Positions 34,925 through 44,094 are shown, counted from the first letter of the stretch. The stretch: DNA of 64,000 nucleotides from an uncultured Clostridia bacterium (GCA_934272745.1 CAKQSI010000006.1:10695-74694); one strand, 5' to 3'. Notes: generated by a model not told the origin, from the sequence alone. Program-made: numbers and translations.

Positions 34925-34940
34925 GACCGACTGCAGCAAA

Positions 34941-34972
34941 CGGCTGTCACCCGCCGCGGCGGACGACAGCCG
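34941..34972. repeat. Hairpin between ftsH and parB
   Basis: CGGCTGTC pairs with GACAGCCG with an inner CCGCCGCGGCGG palindrome. It is followed by A7, not T, so it is not a standard terminator for either strand. Confidence 0.5.
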
Positions 34973-35051
34973 TAAAAAAACGTTTCACCTTGACCGGGGG
35001 AAACCGACCTTTCGGTTTCCTTCGGTCATTTTGGTTTTCCACGGAGGAAAA

Positions 35052-36203
35052 ATGAGCGAGAAAATTACGGATTTTGACGGACGTCCCCCCGTTTTCGGGA
35101 ACAACGCGGAACAAACCAAAGGGAAAATTTCCGCGGCATCCAAGCCGGAGCAGATCGTTTTCCCCTGGGCGAAAGAACAATCCCGGGCAGACCTTCTTGC
35201 GGCTGCGGGCGGAAGCGGCGCCGGAAACGAGGGCGTTTCCGCTTTGGAAGAAAATCTCCGCATGGCGGGCGAGGGGCGGACGAGCCTTTCCGCACGGGCG
35301 GGACAAACCGCCGCGGGGCGGCAGGGAAAGCCCGCGCCGGGTACGGAGCAAAACGTCGCCGGCAAGCCCGATAAAATTTTGCAGGGCGGCGAAAAATTGA
35401 TCATGCTGCCGGTGGACTCGGTATACGGCAATCCCGACCAGCCGCGCAAGGATTTCGACGACGCCGCGCTTTACGAACTTTCGGAATCCATCAAGGCGCA
35501 CGGCGTGTTTTCGCCCATTCTGGTTTCGCCGGACGGCAAGGGCAAGTATATGATCGTCGCGGGGGAACGGCGCTATCGGGCGTCGCTTCTTGCGAAAAAG
35601 AGCGAAATTCCCGCCATCGTGCGCGATCTTTCTTCCCGGCAGGTGGCGGAAATCGCGCTGGTGGAAAACCTGCAGCGCGAGGACCTGAATCCCATCGAGG
35701 CGGCGCTTGCCATGCGCAGCCTGATGCAGGAGTACGACCTGACGCAGGAAGAAGTGGCTTCCCGCATCGGGAAAAGCCGCAGCGCGGTAGCCAACACGTT
35801 GCGCCTTTTATCCCTTTCGCAAGGGGTGGCGGCGCTGGTGCGCGCGGGGAAACTGTCGCAGGGGCACGCGCGGGCGCTGCTTTCTTTGCCCCCTGCCGTG
35901 CAGGAAGAAATTGCGGCGTTCACCGTCAAAAACAGCCTTTCCGTGCGCGAAACCGAACAAAAAGTAAAGGATTATTTCAACCCGCCCGCCGAGATCGCGC
36001 GGAAAAAAAAGGAACTGCGGGAAGCGAAAATTTCGGTCGAACTGAAAGATCTGGTCGATCGCATGCAGCGGGTGTTCAAAACCAAAATTTCGGTCATCGG
36101 CAGCGACAAAAAGGGGCGGTTTTACGTCGATTACTACACGCGGGACGACTTAGAGCGCATCAACGACCTCGTCCGCTTTCTGGAGGAATGCGAAAAGGAG
36201 TGA
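35052..36203 (+). CDS. ParB/Noc-family chromosome partition protein
   Basis: 383 aa. The start at 35052 has GGAGG upstream. A ~115-residue Ala/Gly-rich low-complexity N-terminus precedes the canonical fold: LIMLPVDSVYGNPDQPRKDFDD, the ParB CTP/parS-gating motif AGERRYRAS (~169-177), VENLQREDLNPIEAALAMRSL, HTH YDLTQEEVASRIGKSRSAVANTLRLL, and a C-terminal dimerisation region. It binds parS sites and spreads by CTP-driven clamping, or acts as Noc in nucleoid occlusion. No parA lies next to it, so ParB versus Noc is unresolved. No parS-like TGTTTCACGTGAAACA was noticed in the window. Confidence 0.9.
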   Translation: MSEKITDFDGRPPVFGNNAEQTKGKISAASKPEQIVFPWAKEQSRADLLAAAGGSGAGNEGVSALEENLRMAGEGRTSLSARAGQTAAGRQGKPAPGTEQNVAGKPDKILQGGEKLIMLPVDSVYGNPDQPRKDFDDAALYELSESIKAHGVFSPILVSPDGKGKYMIVAGERRYRASLLAKKSEIPAIVRDLSSRQVAEIALVENLQREDLNPIEAALAMRSLMQEYDLTQEEVASRIGKSRSAVANTLRLLSLSQGVAALVRAGKLSQGHARALLSLPPAVQEEIAAFTVKNSLSVRETEQKVKDYFNPPAEIARKKKELREAKISVELKDLVDRMQRVFKTKISVIGSDKKGRFYVDYYTRDDLERINDLVRFLEECEKE

Positions 36204-36598
36204 CGACCGCGGGGCAAGGCGGCAGAGGCTACGGAAACGTGGTTGCCGTGAGCGCTTTTACACGCGCACCCGCCGATTATGCCGACGCTCGGAAAGACGC
36301 TCGGAAAATCGGGGAATTTATAGCAAAACCCCGGAATTTTTTCAACTATTCATCGGCATTAGATCTATAAAAACCGGGGGTTTTCTTTCAACGGCTCACC
36401 GGCGTCAGGACTATAAAACCGGGGCAACCCTTGGTTGCCGTTAACCTATCTTTGTACCGCCGGACTATCCGGTGGTTTTCTTTTTACAAAAACAGTGCCG
36501 GTTGCCGCTATTCCTGCTCCGCCGCGCCTGCAAAACGCGTCAAGAGCCGCATACGACAATGCCGGGAGTAAAGAATCCGGTGCGATTTCCATGATAAA
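36204..36598. other. Gap with short imperfect repeats, no gene
   Basis: 'CTATAAAAACCGGGGG' (near 36367), 'CTATAAAACCGGGGC' (near 36411) and 'ATAGCAAAACCCCGG' (near 36320) recur. No ORF with a ribosome site. Confidence 0.45.
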
Positions 36599-36630
36599 GG
36601 CGCCCGCCGCGGAAATCCGCGGCGGGCGCC
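36599..36630. repeat. GC-rich perfect palindrome (family copy)
   Basis: GGCGCCCGCCGCGGA (36599-36613) with exact complement 36616-36630. The arm is identical over 14 bp with the palindrome at 53011. No gene in 36631-36804. Confidence 0.7.
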
Positions 36631-36804
36631 TTAACCGTATAAATTTATCCTTTCCTTAGCACGAAGAGCCTTTACGGCTATCTGCGCGCGTCCTTAACCG
36701 GATAAATTTCTGTGCATTGCCAAAGGAGGTTTTTCGGGGGTGTTCCTGCCGACCGGTAATTGCCCCTGCAATTTCTCACAACCGTTATTTTATTTGCAAG
36801 CCCC

Positions 36805-38178
36805 TTATTTCATCCGCCGGACGGAAACCGAAACGGAAAGGGGCGCGGCGCGTAGCAAATCGTCCTTCCATGCGGCGTATTTCCCCGGATATTTGCGGTA
36901 AAGTTCGCGCTTTAACGCAAACAGGTCGCAGTCCGTTTCGGCAAGGAGGGCAAAGGTTTTTTTTACGATTTCCTCCTGCTGGGCTTTGGCGGCGGCAAGC
37001 ACCTCGTCCGGAAGGGGCGCGCCCGCGGCTTTCAATTTTTCGGACTTGCCGCTTTCGTCTTCTCCCTCGACGTATAAAGTGAGTTTTATGACGATTTCCG
37101 GCTTCCCGTTTGAAAATTTCAGTCGAACCGCTCCTTCGTTTTTGGCGACGTTCAGTAAAAAGGCCTGCGTTTTCCCCTCTGCTTTTACCCCGTAAACGGG
37201 CAGATTGGTCGGTTTGCCGCCACTTTTTAGCAGTCCGTGGAGCAGCGACGCGCGCCCATCCAAAAGCCCGGTTGCTTTTCCGCCGGTAAACAGCATGGTA
37301 TAACCCGCGTCAAATACCCAGGTTTCGCTTTCGGCGCCCTGTTCGCCGCCGCTTTCCCCGCCGGAACTTTCGCCGGAAGAAGATTTCTTCTTATCCTCGT
37401 CCGAAGAAGACGAAGAATTCCCCTCTTTTTTCTCCGAAGAAGAAGCGGAACCTTCCCCCTCGGTTTCGTCGCCGTCGGGAGAAGAAAAGGTCGTGCCCTC
37501 CGGCGGATTTACGGCAATACCGTCTATTTTCGGCATTTCGCGCAGGGAGATGCCCGCTTCTCCGCTCGGTACGCGGCAGATATAGGGGGCGAATGCCGAA
37601 CGACTTTCGGACAAACTGCGTTCCATAAATCCCTTGACGGTAATCGGCGTGACGCTGCTGATGGAGCGCGAACTGGCGGTGAAGATTTTATCGAGCGCAA
37701 ACGAGGGAATTTCATCCAGCGGCGTTTTGCTTTCCATCATATCCCGCGCTTTGCCCTGACAGACGGCAAACTTGGCGGCGTCCTGTAATTTGCTGCTGGT
37801 AAGGAGGTTGTCCAACACGCCCAAAACGCCCGCTTTCGCCGCCTCTTCGCCAAATAACAGCAGGGAGCAGAACGAAGTTTTGGGGTACCAACCGCAGGAC
37901 TTCCCGATGAGTCTGAGCGCTCCGCTGACCGTGGTCGCCCGGGCGGAAACCGTCCCTTCCGCACCGCTGCCGCCCCCTTCCGGCAGGGCAATCTGCGCGG
38001 AAACCTCGTAAACGGGCTCTCTTCCTTCGGTTTCGCCCTGTTCCACGTCCACGCCGATGGCGACGACAAGCGCCGTCTGTTCAATACTCAATAAAGAATA
38101 GTCGTTGACGAAAAACAGCAGGGTCATAAACGCAAGCCCCGCCGCGATCAGCGAGAATTTATGCCGGCGTTTTATCAT
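36805..38178 (-). CDS. Ger(x)C-type spore germination lipoprotein-like subunit
   Basis: 457 aa. C subunit of a GerA-type germinant receptor. N-terminal hydrophobic anchor (FSLIAAGLAFMTLLFFVNDYSLL, no clear lipobox Cys), then the Ger(x)C fold: VVAIGVDVEQGE..., KSCGWYPKTSFCSLLLFGEEAA, SVTPITVKGFMERSLSE; C-terminus KRELYRKYPGKYAAWKDDLL. A ~60-residue Ser/Glu/Lys/Gly insert (EKKEGNSSSSSDEDKKKSS...) splits the fold. The start overlaps the B-subunit stop (ATGA). A missing lipobox is unusual for the C subunit. Confidence 0.82.
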   Translation of the reverse strand: MIKRRHKFSLIAAGLAFMTLLFFVNDYSLLSIEQTALVVAIGVDVEQGETEGREPVYEVSAQIALPEGGGSGAEGTVSARATTVSGALRLIGKSCGWYPKTSFCSLLLFGEEAAKAGVLGVLDNLLTSSKLQDAAKFAVCQGKARDMMESKTPLDEIPSFALDKIFTASSRSISSVTPITVKGFMERSLSESRSAFAPYICRVPSGEAGISLREMPKIDGIAVNPPEGTTFSSPDGDETEGEGSASSSEKKEGNSSSSSDEDKKKSSSGESSGGESGGEQGAESETWVFDAGYTMLFTGGKATGLLDGRASLLHGLLKSGGKPTNLPVYGVKAEGKTQAFLLNVAKNEGAVRLKFSNGKPEIVIKLTLYVEGEDESGKSEKLKAAGAPLPDEVLAAAKAQQEEIVKKTFALLAETDCDLFALKRELYRKYPGKYAAWKDDLLRAAPLSVSVSVRRMK

Positions 38179-39758
38179 GAATCAAACTCCTTTTTCTTAT
38201 CTCGTTTTTCGCCGTTGTTCCCGATTTCGCGACCCGTTTGCCGTTTTCCGACACTTTTTTCTTCCGGAACCCGGGAATTCTCCCTTTTCTTCCTCACGAA
38301 AAATACGATAAAACACACCAGCGGCACCAAATATTGCATCAGAACGCAGGCATAGGCGCCGAAAAGGCGAACGGCGCGTTCCGCCCCCTTTTCCTCCGGG
38401 GTAAGAAAAAACAGCGCGGCGGTAAGGACGGCAAAATAGCCGCCGGAAAACAGGGTGCGGCAGTCCTTATTTACCCCGCGCGTGAAACATTCCGTAGCGT
38501 AGCAGGCGGGCAGATTTGCCGCGATTGTGCCCGAAAACAGCAGGGCGTAGATGAAAAAATAGTCCACCCTGCCGAGGTCGGAAAGCGCGACTTCGTACTT
38601 ACCCACGTTTAAAATGGCGGCGCCTGCCGCAGGCGCGAGGGAGGAAAAGACGCAAAAATACGCCGCGATCAGCGCCGTCGTAAACAGGCTTGCGCCGATA
38701 TAAAGCCCCGCGGTGCGTTTCCGTTCCGCTTTTCCGGCGGAATATTCGCCCATAAAAAAGAAGGCGGCAAGGTAGTCCCCGAAATAGGTCGCGGAGAGAA
38801 AGACCGAGCGAAACACGCCGTTTCCGCCGCGATAAAGCACGGGGAGCAGGGCGCCGAAGTCCGCCGAGGGGAGCGAAAGCAGCAAAAGCGCGATCACTCC
38901 CACCCCGGTCAGAAAAACCAGAACGTCCGCCGCGCGCAGCACCGCCGCGCGTTTTTTAGTGCAAAGATACCACCCCGCGAGCATTGCCGGCAGAAAGTAG
39001 ATAAAGCCGGGCGAGGCTTCGTACAGACTGTCTTTCAAAAAGCGGCGCAATTCCCCCAAAAACAGATAATTTTTGGCGAAGAAGAACAAAGCGTACAGAA
39101 AAAGCAATATCTTTCCCACGGGCTTGGAAAAGGCGCGGTACAGAATTTTGGGGAACGTACCCCCGTTTTTCGCAACGTGAAGCGCGAGAAAGAGAAAACA
39201 CACGTCGAGTGCGAAAAGAAGCAGAACGACCGTCCAAAGGTCGTTTTTCGTGCGGGAAGAAAGCAGTTCGGGCAGGTATAAAAGTTTAGTGACCGGCAAA
39301 AACGCCGCGAAAAACCTGCCGAACTGCCCGGGGAGAAAGGCTTGCCCGACGTCTGTCGCCTGCCCGGCAAGGGCGGCGCTTTTAGGTTTGTTGGCTCCTT
39401 GCGGCAGGGTGGTTCCTTGGGGCGCGGCATTTGATTTTATAGCATTTTTCCCCGCGCGGGTGGCAGAGGGTGAGGCTCCGGAATTTTCTGCGGCGGCGCT
39501 TTTGGCCAACGCCACAATTTTTTTTGCCGGTTTTGCTGCGGCAAAATCCCCCGCGGCGGCGCTTTGATTCGCGGCAATCTCTTTCTTAGGCGCGCCGGCA
39601 GAATCCGCCGAATCCCCTACAACGTTTCTGCCGGCGGCAGGATCCGCCCTTTTAATTTTTCCGCCTGCGGCAGGCTTTGCGGCATGGGTATTGCCTGCGG
39701 CAGGCTTTGCGGCATGGGTATTATAGGCGGCAGGCGGGTGAAATTTAATCTTTTCCAT
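38175..39758 (-). CDS. GerAB-type spore germination permease with repetitive N-terminal extension
   Basis: 527 aa. About ten membrane helices from residue ~145 (LYLPELLSSRTKNDLWTVVLLLFALDVCFL ... QYLVPLVCFIVFFV) match the APC-superfamily B subunit of GerA receptors. The first ~140 residues are Ala/Lys-rich and absent from typical GerAB; they begin with a perfect 30-nt tandem duplication (39663-39692 and 39693-39722) encoding NTHAAKPAAG twice. AAGGAG precedes the ATG within the end of the A-subunit gene. The start overlaps that gene by 14 nt. Confidence 0.82.
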   Translation of the reverse strand: MEKIKFHPPAAYNTHAAKPAAGNTHAAKPAAGGKIKRADPAAGRNVVGDSADSAGAPKKEIAANQSAAAGDFAAAKPAKKIVALAKSAAAENSGASPSATRAGKNAIKSNAAPQGTTLPQGANKPKSAALAGQATDVGQAFLPGQFGRFFAAFLPVTKLLYLPELLSSRTKNDLWTVVLLLFALDVCFLFLALHVAKNGGTFPKILYRAFSKPVGKILLFLYALFFFAKNYLFLGELRRFLKDSLYEASPGFIYFLPAMLAGWYLCTKKRAAVLRAADVLVFLTGVGVIALLLLSLPSADFGALLPVLYRGGNGVFRSVFLSATYFGDYLAAFFFMGEYSAGKAERKRTAGLYIGASLFTTALIAAYFCVFSSLAPAAGAAILNVGKYEVALSDLGRVDYFFIYALLFSGTIAANLPACYATECFTRGVNKDCRTLFSGGYFAVLTAALFFLTPEEKGAERAVRLFGAYACVLMQYLVPLVCFIVFFVRKKRENSRVPEEKSVGKRQTGREIGNNGEKRDKKKEFDS

Positions 39759-41205
39759 GGTCGTTCTCCTTCACTTCGGGCGGGCGGAGGCGGGTGCGGT
39801 TTTTGCTGCCGATGGAAGCGGGACGCTTTTCCTGATCAAACAACGGCTTTTTCAAAAACCCGTCCTTTAAGTCGGGCGTAATGCGCGGCGCGTAGGGCGC
39901 AAACACGGGCATACCGAAACTTTCGGTAGAAAAGGCGTACAAAAGCAGGATAATTCCGCCCGCCACCATGCCGTATCCGCCCAGAGTACCGGCTACGATC
40001 AATAATAAAAAGCGCAGAACGGAAGTTTCTTCCACCAGATCGGGCACGGTATACAGACCGATGCCGGAAAGCGCCATAATGAGTATCGTGGGCGTGGAAA
40101 CCAGCCCCGCGCGGACGGCGGTATCCCCCAAAACCAGCGCGCCGACGACCGAAAGCGCTATGCCTACGTATTTGGGCATGCGAATGCTGGCTTCGTTTAA
40201 AATTTCAAAGATGAGCAGAACCACCAGCATTTCGAGCGAGGGAGAAAAGGGAATGCTTTCGATCGACCCCTCAACGCTCAACAAAAATTTGAGCGGGATA
40301 AGTTCCAACTGAAAAAGTTGCGCCGTGACGTAGCCTGCGGGGAGCAGAACGGACAGCAGAATGCCGAGCGCACGGAGCAGCCGGGAAAAGATCGACCGCG
40401 TAAAATTCTGGTAATAATCCTGCGCGGACTGGAAATCTTCCATAAAGGTGTACGGCACGGTGAGCGCGATGGGACTGCCGTCCGAAAGAACGCCCACGCG
40501 CCCTTCCAAAAGTTTTGCGGCAAAAACGTCCGGCTTTTCGGTCTGCCCCGTCCGGCGGAACAGCGTGCGCTTTTTTCCGGCAAGAAAACACTCAAGATAG
40601 TAGGAATCGAGCGCGCCGTCGATCTGAATCCCGCTTAATTTTTCCTTGACGCCGGAAACGACTTTTTCGTCCGCCAAACCCTCAATATACACCACCGCAA
40701 CCTTTGCGGTGGTATATTTTCCTATGGTTTCGTAATGAATTTTGAGTTTTGCCGTCTTTAATCTGCGGCGGATTAACGAAAGGTTGGTCTTGAGGTCTTC
40801 GATAAAACCTTCTCTTGGTCCCTTGACGACCGCAGAGGTGGGCGGTTCCGCAACGGCGCGGACGGAATACTTCCTGCAACCGAAAACAAGAGCGGTTTTT
40901 TCGCCGTCCAGAAACAGCGCGGCTTCGCCCCCAAGTACCTTTTCGGCGATTTTACTTAAGTCGGTTTCTTCTGCCCGTTCGGGAAAAACCGTCGCTTTTT
41001 TTGCCGCGGCAAGGCTGCCGCGTTTCACCTTTGAAAGGGGACGAAGGACGTCCAGACTCAATGCTTCTTTGTCGGTCAAAGCGTCCGAATAGCAGACGAA
41101 CGCGGCTTTTCCCCCGATTTTAAAATCGTGAAAAATCACGTCGCCGCCCTCTAATTTTTCCTGCAGAAAGCGCAGGTTTTTTCGTAGCGATTTTTCCGTA
41201 GTCAT
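39745..41205 (-). CDS. GerAA-type spore germination receptor subunit A
   Basis: 486 aa. PF03323-type GerA protein of the spore inner membrane: hydrophilic N-terminal half (VVYIEGLADEKVVSGVKEKLSGIQIDGALDSYYLE), then EGRVGVLSDGSPIALTVPYTFMEDFQSAQDYY and five membrane helices (LVVLLIFEILNEASIRMPKYVG; SIVGALVLGDTAVRAGL-type). First gene of the A-B-C operon. No strong ribosome site (AAACTTTAAAT before ATG). It senses nutrients that trigger germination; ligand unknown. Confidence 0.88.
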   Translation of the reverse strand: MTTEKSLRKNLRFLQEKLEGGDVIFHDFKIGGKAAFVCYSDALTDKEALSLDVLRPLSKVKRGSLAAAKKATVFPERAEETDLSKIAEKVLGGEAALFLDGEKTALVFGCRKYSVRAVAEPPTSAVVKGPREGFIEDLKTNLSLIRRRLKTAKLKIHYETIGKYTTAKVAVVYIEGLADEKVVSGVKEKLSGIQIDGALDSYYLECFLAGKKRTLFRRTGQTEKPDVFAAKLLEGRVGVLSDGSPIALTVPYTFMEDFQSAQDYYQNFTRSIFSRLLRALGILLSVLLPAGYVTAQLFQLELIPLKFLLSVEGSIESIPFSPSLEMLVVLLIFEILNEASIRMPKYVGIALSVVGALVLGDTAVRAGLVSTPTILIMALSGIGLYTVPDLVEETSVLRFLLLIVAGTLGGYGMVAGGIILLLYAFSTESFGMPVFAPYAPRITPDLKDGFLKKPLFDQEKRPASIGSKNRTRLRPPEVKENDHGKD

Positions 41206-41538
41206 ATTTAAAGTTTGTTTCTTTTTATAAAAACTAAACGGCGGAAAGGCGATTTCTTGGCGAAAGGTGCGAAACCGCGCTGCCCGACCACGAGAATGCC
41301 AAAAAATCCGGGCGCGGTTTTCTTAAAAATAATATGACCTGATCGGGCGGCGCCGGCGGAAGGGGAACGGCAGCGACAATAGTGAAAGGACGACAACGAA
41401 AAAAATCGGCAGCGAGGGGTAAAAGCAAAGAGACGAAAGCGTTAAAGAGAAAACGCGGCAACGGGAAAAAACTTCACCGAAAACGCGGCGCCGCGCGAAA
41501 AAGCAATGCGGGAGAAAAGGGATTTTTTTCGCATAACC
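41206..41538. other. Divergent gap between the ger operon and the papain-like gene
   Basis: Frames are open, Arg/Lys-rich and unsupported. No clear sigma-F/G-type promoter could be assigned to the ger operon by eye. Confidence 0.4.
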
Positions 41539-41567
41539 TTGACGGAAACGCCGCTTTTTGTTATACT
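41539..41567 (+). promoter_or_regulatory. Consensus promoter predicting a leaderless mRNA
   Basis: TTGACG (41539-41544), 17-nt spacer, TATACT (41562-41567). Six bases separate the -10 from the ATG at 41574, so transcription would start on the start codon. Confidence 0.75.
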
Positions 41568-41573
41568 CCTTTT

Positions 41574-42416
41574 ATGGAAGACCATAAAAAGACGAAAAAA
41601 ATAATTATCACCGTGTCGGTGATTTTAACCTCGATCGCGCTCATTCCGCTTGTTCTGCAACTCGGCATGATTTTTTCGGACAAGGCGTATCACCCGTGGC
41701 ACCCGGACTATGCGGAAGAAGACCTTTCCGCGATTTTAGAAAAGGAAAAACTGACGGAAGAGGACTACGCTACCATTTTCCGCCAGACGGGACTGACGAA
41801 GATCGGCGTCGATCGCTATCTGGAAAAAAACGACAAACCCGGCATTTTATATACGCAACGCGCGTATATGGGGAAACACGTGATCAAAAACGACCGCTTT
41901 GGTCCCTTTACCTGCCGCTGTACGGAAGACAACACGCCGCAACTCGTCCCCTTGGAAAAGGGGGATATTCTCGTTTCGTCGTCCACGCATTTTTCCTTCG
42001 TGCGGTTCGGGCATCTGGTGATGGTGGTTGACCCCGCGCGGGGAATTACTTTTTCCGCCCTCGGCTATGCCGACCCCAGCGGGTACGCTTCTACCTACGA
42101 TTTTGTCGATCGTCCTTCCTTTATGATTCTCCGCGTAAAGGCGGAACAAAGTCTTATCGACGAAGTCGTTTCCTATGCGGAAGAAAACCTGATGAATCTG
42201 CAGTACTCGGTCACGGTGGGCGTTCTGTCCGAAAAATTCCCGGAAAAACTCAAAAAAACCAACTGTTCGCACGTCGTCTGGTATGCTTATAAAAAGTTCG
42301 GGATCGATCTCGATTCGGACGGCGGCGGCATGGTCACCCCGAAGGACGTGGCGAATTCCCCTTACGTCGAAGTGGTACAAACGTACGGTTTCTCTCCCGA
42401 AAAGGGGTGGAAGTAA
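41574..42416 (+). CDS. Membrane-anchored permuted papain-like (YiiX/NlpC-P60 type) protein
   Basis: 280 aa. One N-terminal membrane helix (IIITVSVILTSIALIPLVLQL). The exported domain shows LEKGDILVSSSTHFSFVRFGHLVMVVD and TNCSHVVWYAYKKFGIDLDSD, which fit the order His..Cys seen in permuted papain-like (YiiX/YebB) hydrolases: the catalytic Cys lies late in NCSHVVW and the His in FGHLVMVV. Likely an amidase/thioesterase acting at the envelope. The start is chosen because the promoter -10 ends 6 nt upstream; no ribosome site exists. Confidence 0.75.
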   Translation: MEDHKKTKKIIITVSVILTSIALIPLVLQLGMIFSDKAYHPWHPDYAEEDLSAILEKEKLTEEDYATIFRQTGLTKIGVDRYLEKNDKPGILYTQRAYMGKHVIKNDRFGPFTCRCTEDNTPQLVPLEKGDILVSSSTHFSFVRFGHLVMVVDPARGITFSALGYADPSGYASTYDFVDRPSFMILRVKAEQSLIDEVVSYAEENLMNLQYSVTVGVLSEKFPEKLKKTNCSHVVWYAYKKFGIDLDSDGGGMVTPKDVANSPYVEVVQTYGFSPEKGWK

Positions 42417-42483
42417 CCTTTTCCCTGTTTTTTTTAAATAAGAAACCTTTTTTATATAGAACGAAATTCATTCTTTGTTAACG

Positions 42484-42512
42484 AAAAAAGCCGCCTTGCA
42501 GGCGACTTTTTT
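42484..42512. terminator. Bidirectional terminator between convergent genes
   Basis: AAAAAAGCCGCC (42484-42495) pairs with GGCGACTTTTTT (42501-42512) with one mismatch. Confidence 0.8.
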
Positions 42513-42529
42513 ATTGTTTTCCTTCTTAT

Positions 42530-43030
42530 TTATGAGATGATCACGATTTCGCGCTTCTTTCTTCTGGCATATTCCACGGTATTGCCGGTGCCGCTGTCTT
42601 TTTCTTTTATATAACAAAAAACCACGCTCGACCGGTCCACCATATAACGGTTGCGCTTGTTCATACAATAAGAAGAATATTCCTTGTTGACGTACACCGA
42701 AAGATCGGCTTTTTTCAGCCGCTCGCGGTAGTCTTCTTTTTCCTTTTCGGGGAAATATTTCTCCTGATTTTCACACGGGATACAGGCGACCAGTTTCACG
42801 TCCGGATATTCCTTTTTCCATTCGAACACGACGTCGAACGCCACGCTGTCAAAACCCATCGCCATACCGCATAAAAAAGTACGATATCCGTACCTTAAAG
42901 CAACGCCCACCATATCGGAAAGGCGCGTTCTCGAAAAATCTTCGCCCAAAGTGCGGTGCCCCGTAAAGCAGACCGTATTCAAGAACAGAGGACTGGTTTC
43001 GTCCGTACTTAAAATTTCTTCTTCCGTCAC
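42530..43030 (-). CDS. SLOG-domain protein, YpsA/DUF1273-like
   Basis: 166 aa. TVCFTGHRTLG is the Rossmann-like TGHR signature of the YpsA family; FLCGMAMGFDSVAFDVV and KRNRYMVDRSSVVFCYIKEKDSGTGNTVEYARRK complete a SLOG nucleotide-sensor fold. Probably binds a nucleotide or ADP-ribose-related ligand; a YpsA-type role in cell division is possible but not shown. The start overlaps the end of rsmG (ATGA), so the two are co-expressed. Confidence 0.82.
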   Translation of the reverse strand: MTEEEILSTDETSPLFLNTVCFTGHRTLGEDFSRTRLSDMVGVALRYGYRTFLCGMAMGFDSVAFDVVFEWKKEYPDVKLVACIPCENQEKYFPEKEKEDYRERLKKADLSVYVNKEYSSYCMNKRNRYMVDRSSVVFCYIKEKDSGTGNTVEYARRKKREIVIIS

Positions 43031-43719
43031 AGCGGTTTACTCCTCTCTTTTCCCTGACCGCGCGGATATTTCGGCGGCGTAGGCTTTTCTTTTTTTATGA
43101 TTACTACGGTGTGTTTTTCTCCGCCGGGAAGGGAATAACAAAAAGTTTCTTTTACCGCGCCGCCCAGAACTTTTAAAGCGTTTGACGATTCCAAAATTTC
43201 TTCTTCCGTCTTTTCTTTCGTCCCTTTATAGGCGACGAAAATTCCGCCTGTCTTAATCAGCGGCAGGCAATATTCTAAAAGTGTCCTTAAAGAAGCCACC
43301 GCGCGGGCGGTAACCACGTCGTATTTTTCGCGGTAGAGGGGGTTTTTCCCGGCGTCTTCCGCACGCATGCAAAGGACGTTCGCGGGGAATTTAAATCTAC
43401 GGTTGACTTCCCTTAAAAACACGCATTTTTTTTCGACCGATTCCACCTGCGTGAATTTTAAATCCGGTCGAACCGCCATCAGCGGCACCGAAGGAAACCC
43501 TCCGCCGCTGCCGATTTCTATCACGTTTGCATTTTCGGGAAAAAACTTCTGCCCCATGACCGAATCCAGCAGATGTTTGCTTTCCGCTTCCTCTTTCTCC
43601 CGAATAGCGGTGAGGTTTACGTTTTCGTTATATTTAAGCAAAAAATCACAAAAATTTTCCAAATTATGTAATTGATTGGCATCCAAATCAAGCCCGCAGG
43701 CGGAAAAATCGGTTTTCAT
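43027..43719 (-). CDS. rsmG: 16S rRNA (guanine527-N7)-methyltransferase RsmG
   Basis: 230-aa SAM-dependent methyltransferase of the 530 loop of 16S rRNA. SAM-binding VIEIGSGGGFPSVPL, ESVEKKCVFLREV and TARAVASLRTLLEYCLPLIKTGG are classic. Usually found with parA/parB and mnmEG near the origin; here it is divergent from dnaN across the putative oriC. The C-terminal KPTPPKYPRGQGKERSKPL matches RsmG. Confidence 0.95.
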   Translation of the reverse strand: MKTDFSACGLDLDANQLHNLENFCDFLLKYNENVNLTAIREKEEAESKHLLDSVMGQKFFPENANVIEIGSGGGFPSVPLMAVRPDLKFTQVESVEKKCVFLREVNRRFKFPANVLCMRAEDAGKNPLYREKYDVVTARAVASLRTLLEYCLPLIKTGGIFVAYKGTKEKTEEEILESSNALKVLGGAVKETFCYSLPGGEKHTVVIIKKEKPTPPKYPRGQGKERSKPL

Positions 43720-43739
43720 AGTCTTATTGTATCATAAAT

Positions 43740-44060
43740 TCCAAAAATAAACAAGGATTTTTGAAAAACACAAATCCACATTTTAAAAACTTTTTAAAGT
43801 GTTGATAAGTGTACTAAGTTGTGGATAACTTCTCTTTTTCGTCATTTTTCCTCTTTTTCTCTTTTTTCGCGTTTTGAAGTTTTCCACAATTTTTATTTTT
43901 GTCCACGGTTTGTCCTCTTTTTTATGTGAATTTCTTTTCTTCTTTTTCCACAAGAAAACTTGCCTTTTTATTTCATTTTTAGTATAATATCGGTACTTGA
44001 AAAGATTTTTTCTTTTTTTGTCAACATTTCCACAGACCCTACTACTATTACTGTCTAATT
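43740..44060. other. oriC: Putative chromosomal origin (DnaA-box cluster)
   Basis: AT-rich gap with one perfect DnaA box (TTATCCACA, minus strand, 43820-43828) and near-matches TTTTCCACA (43880-43888, 43944-43952), TTGTCCACG (43899-43907), AAATCCACA (43772-43780) and ATTTCCACA (44026-44034). AT-rich TTTATTTAATAAATAATAA follows near 44060. Position beside dnaN and rsmG supports an origin. dnaA itself is not here. Confidence 0.7.
43960..43988 (+). promoter_or_regulatory. dnaN promoter inside the DnaA-box cluster
   Basis: TTGCCT (43960-43965), 17-nt spacer, TATAAT (43983-43988). DnaA boxes flank it on both sides, so DnaA autoregulation-type control of dnaN is plausible. Confidence 0.75.
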
Positions 44061-44094
44061 TATTTAATAAATAATAAGAGAAAGGAGGACGGTT

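Noticed and set aside
34941..34980. Terminator after ftsH
   Set aside because: The hairpin is followed by A7 rather than T; orientation is wrong for both strands.
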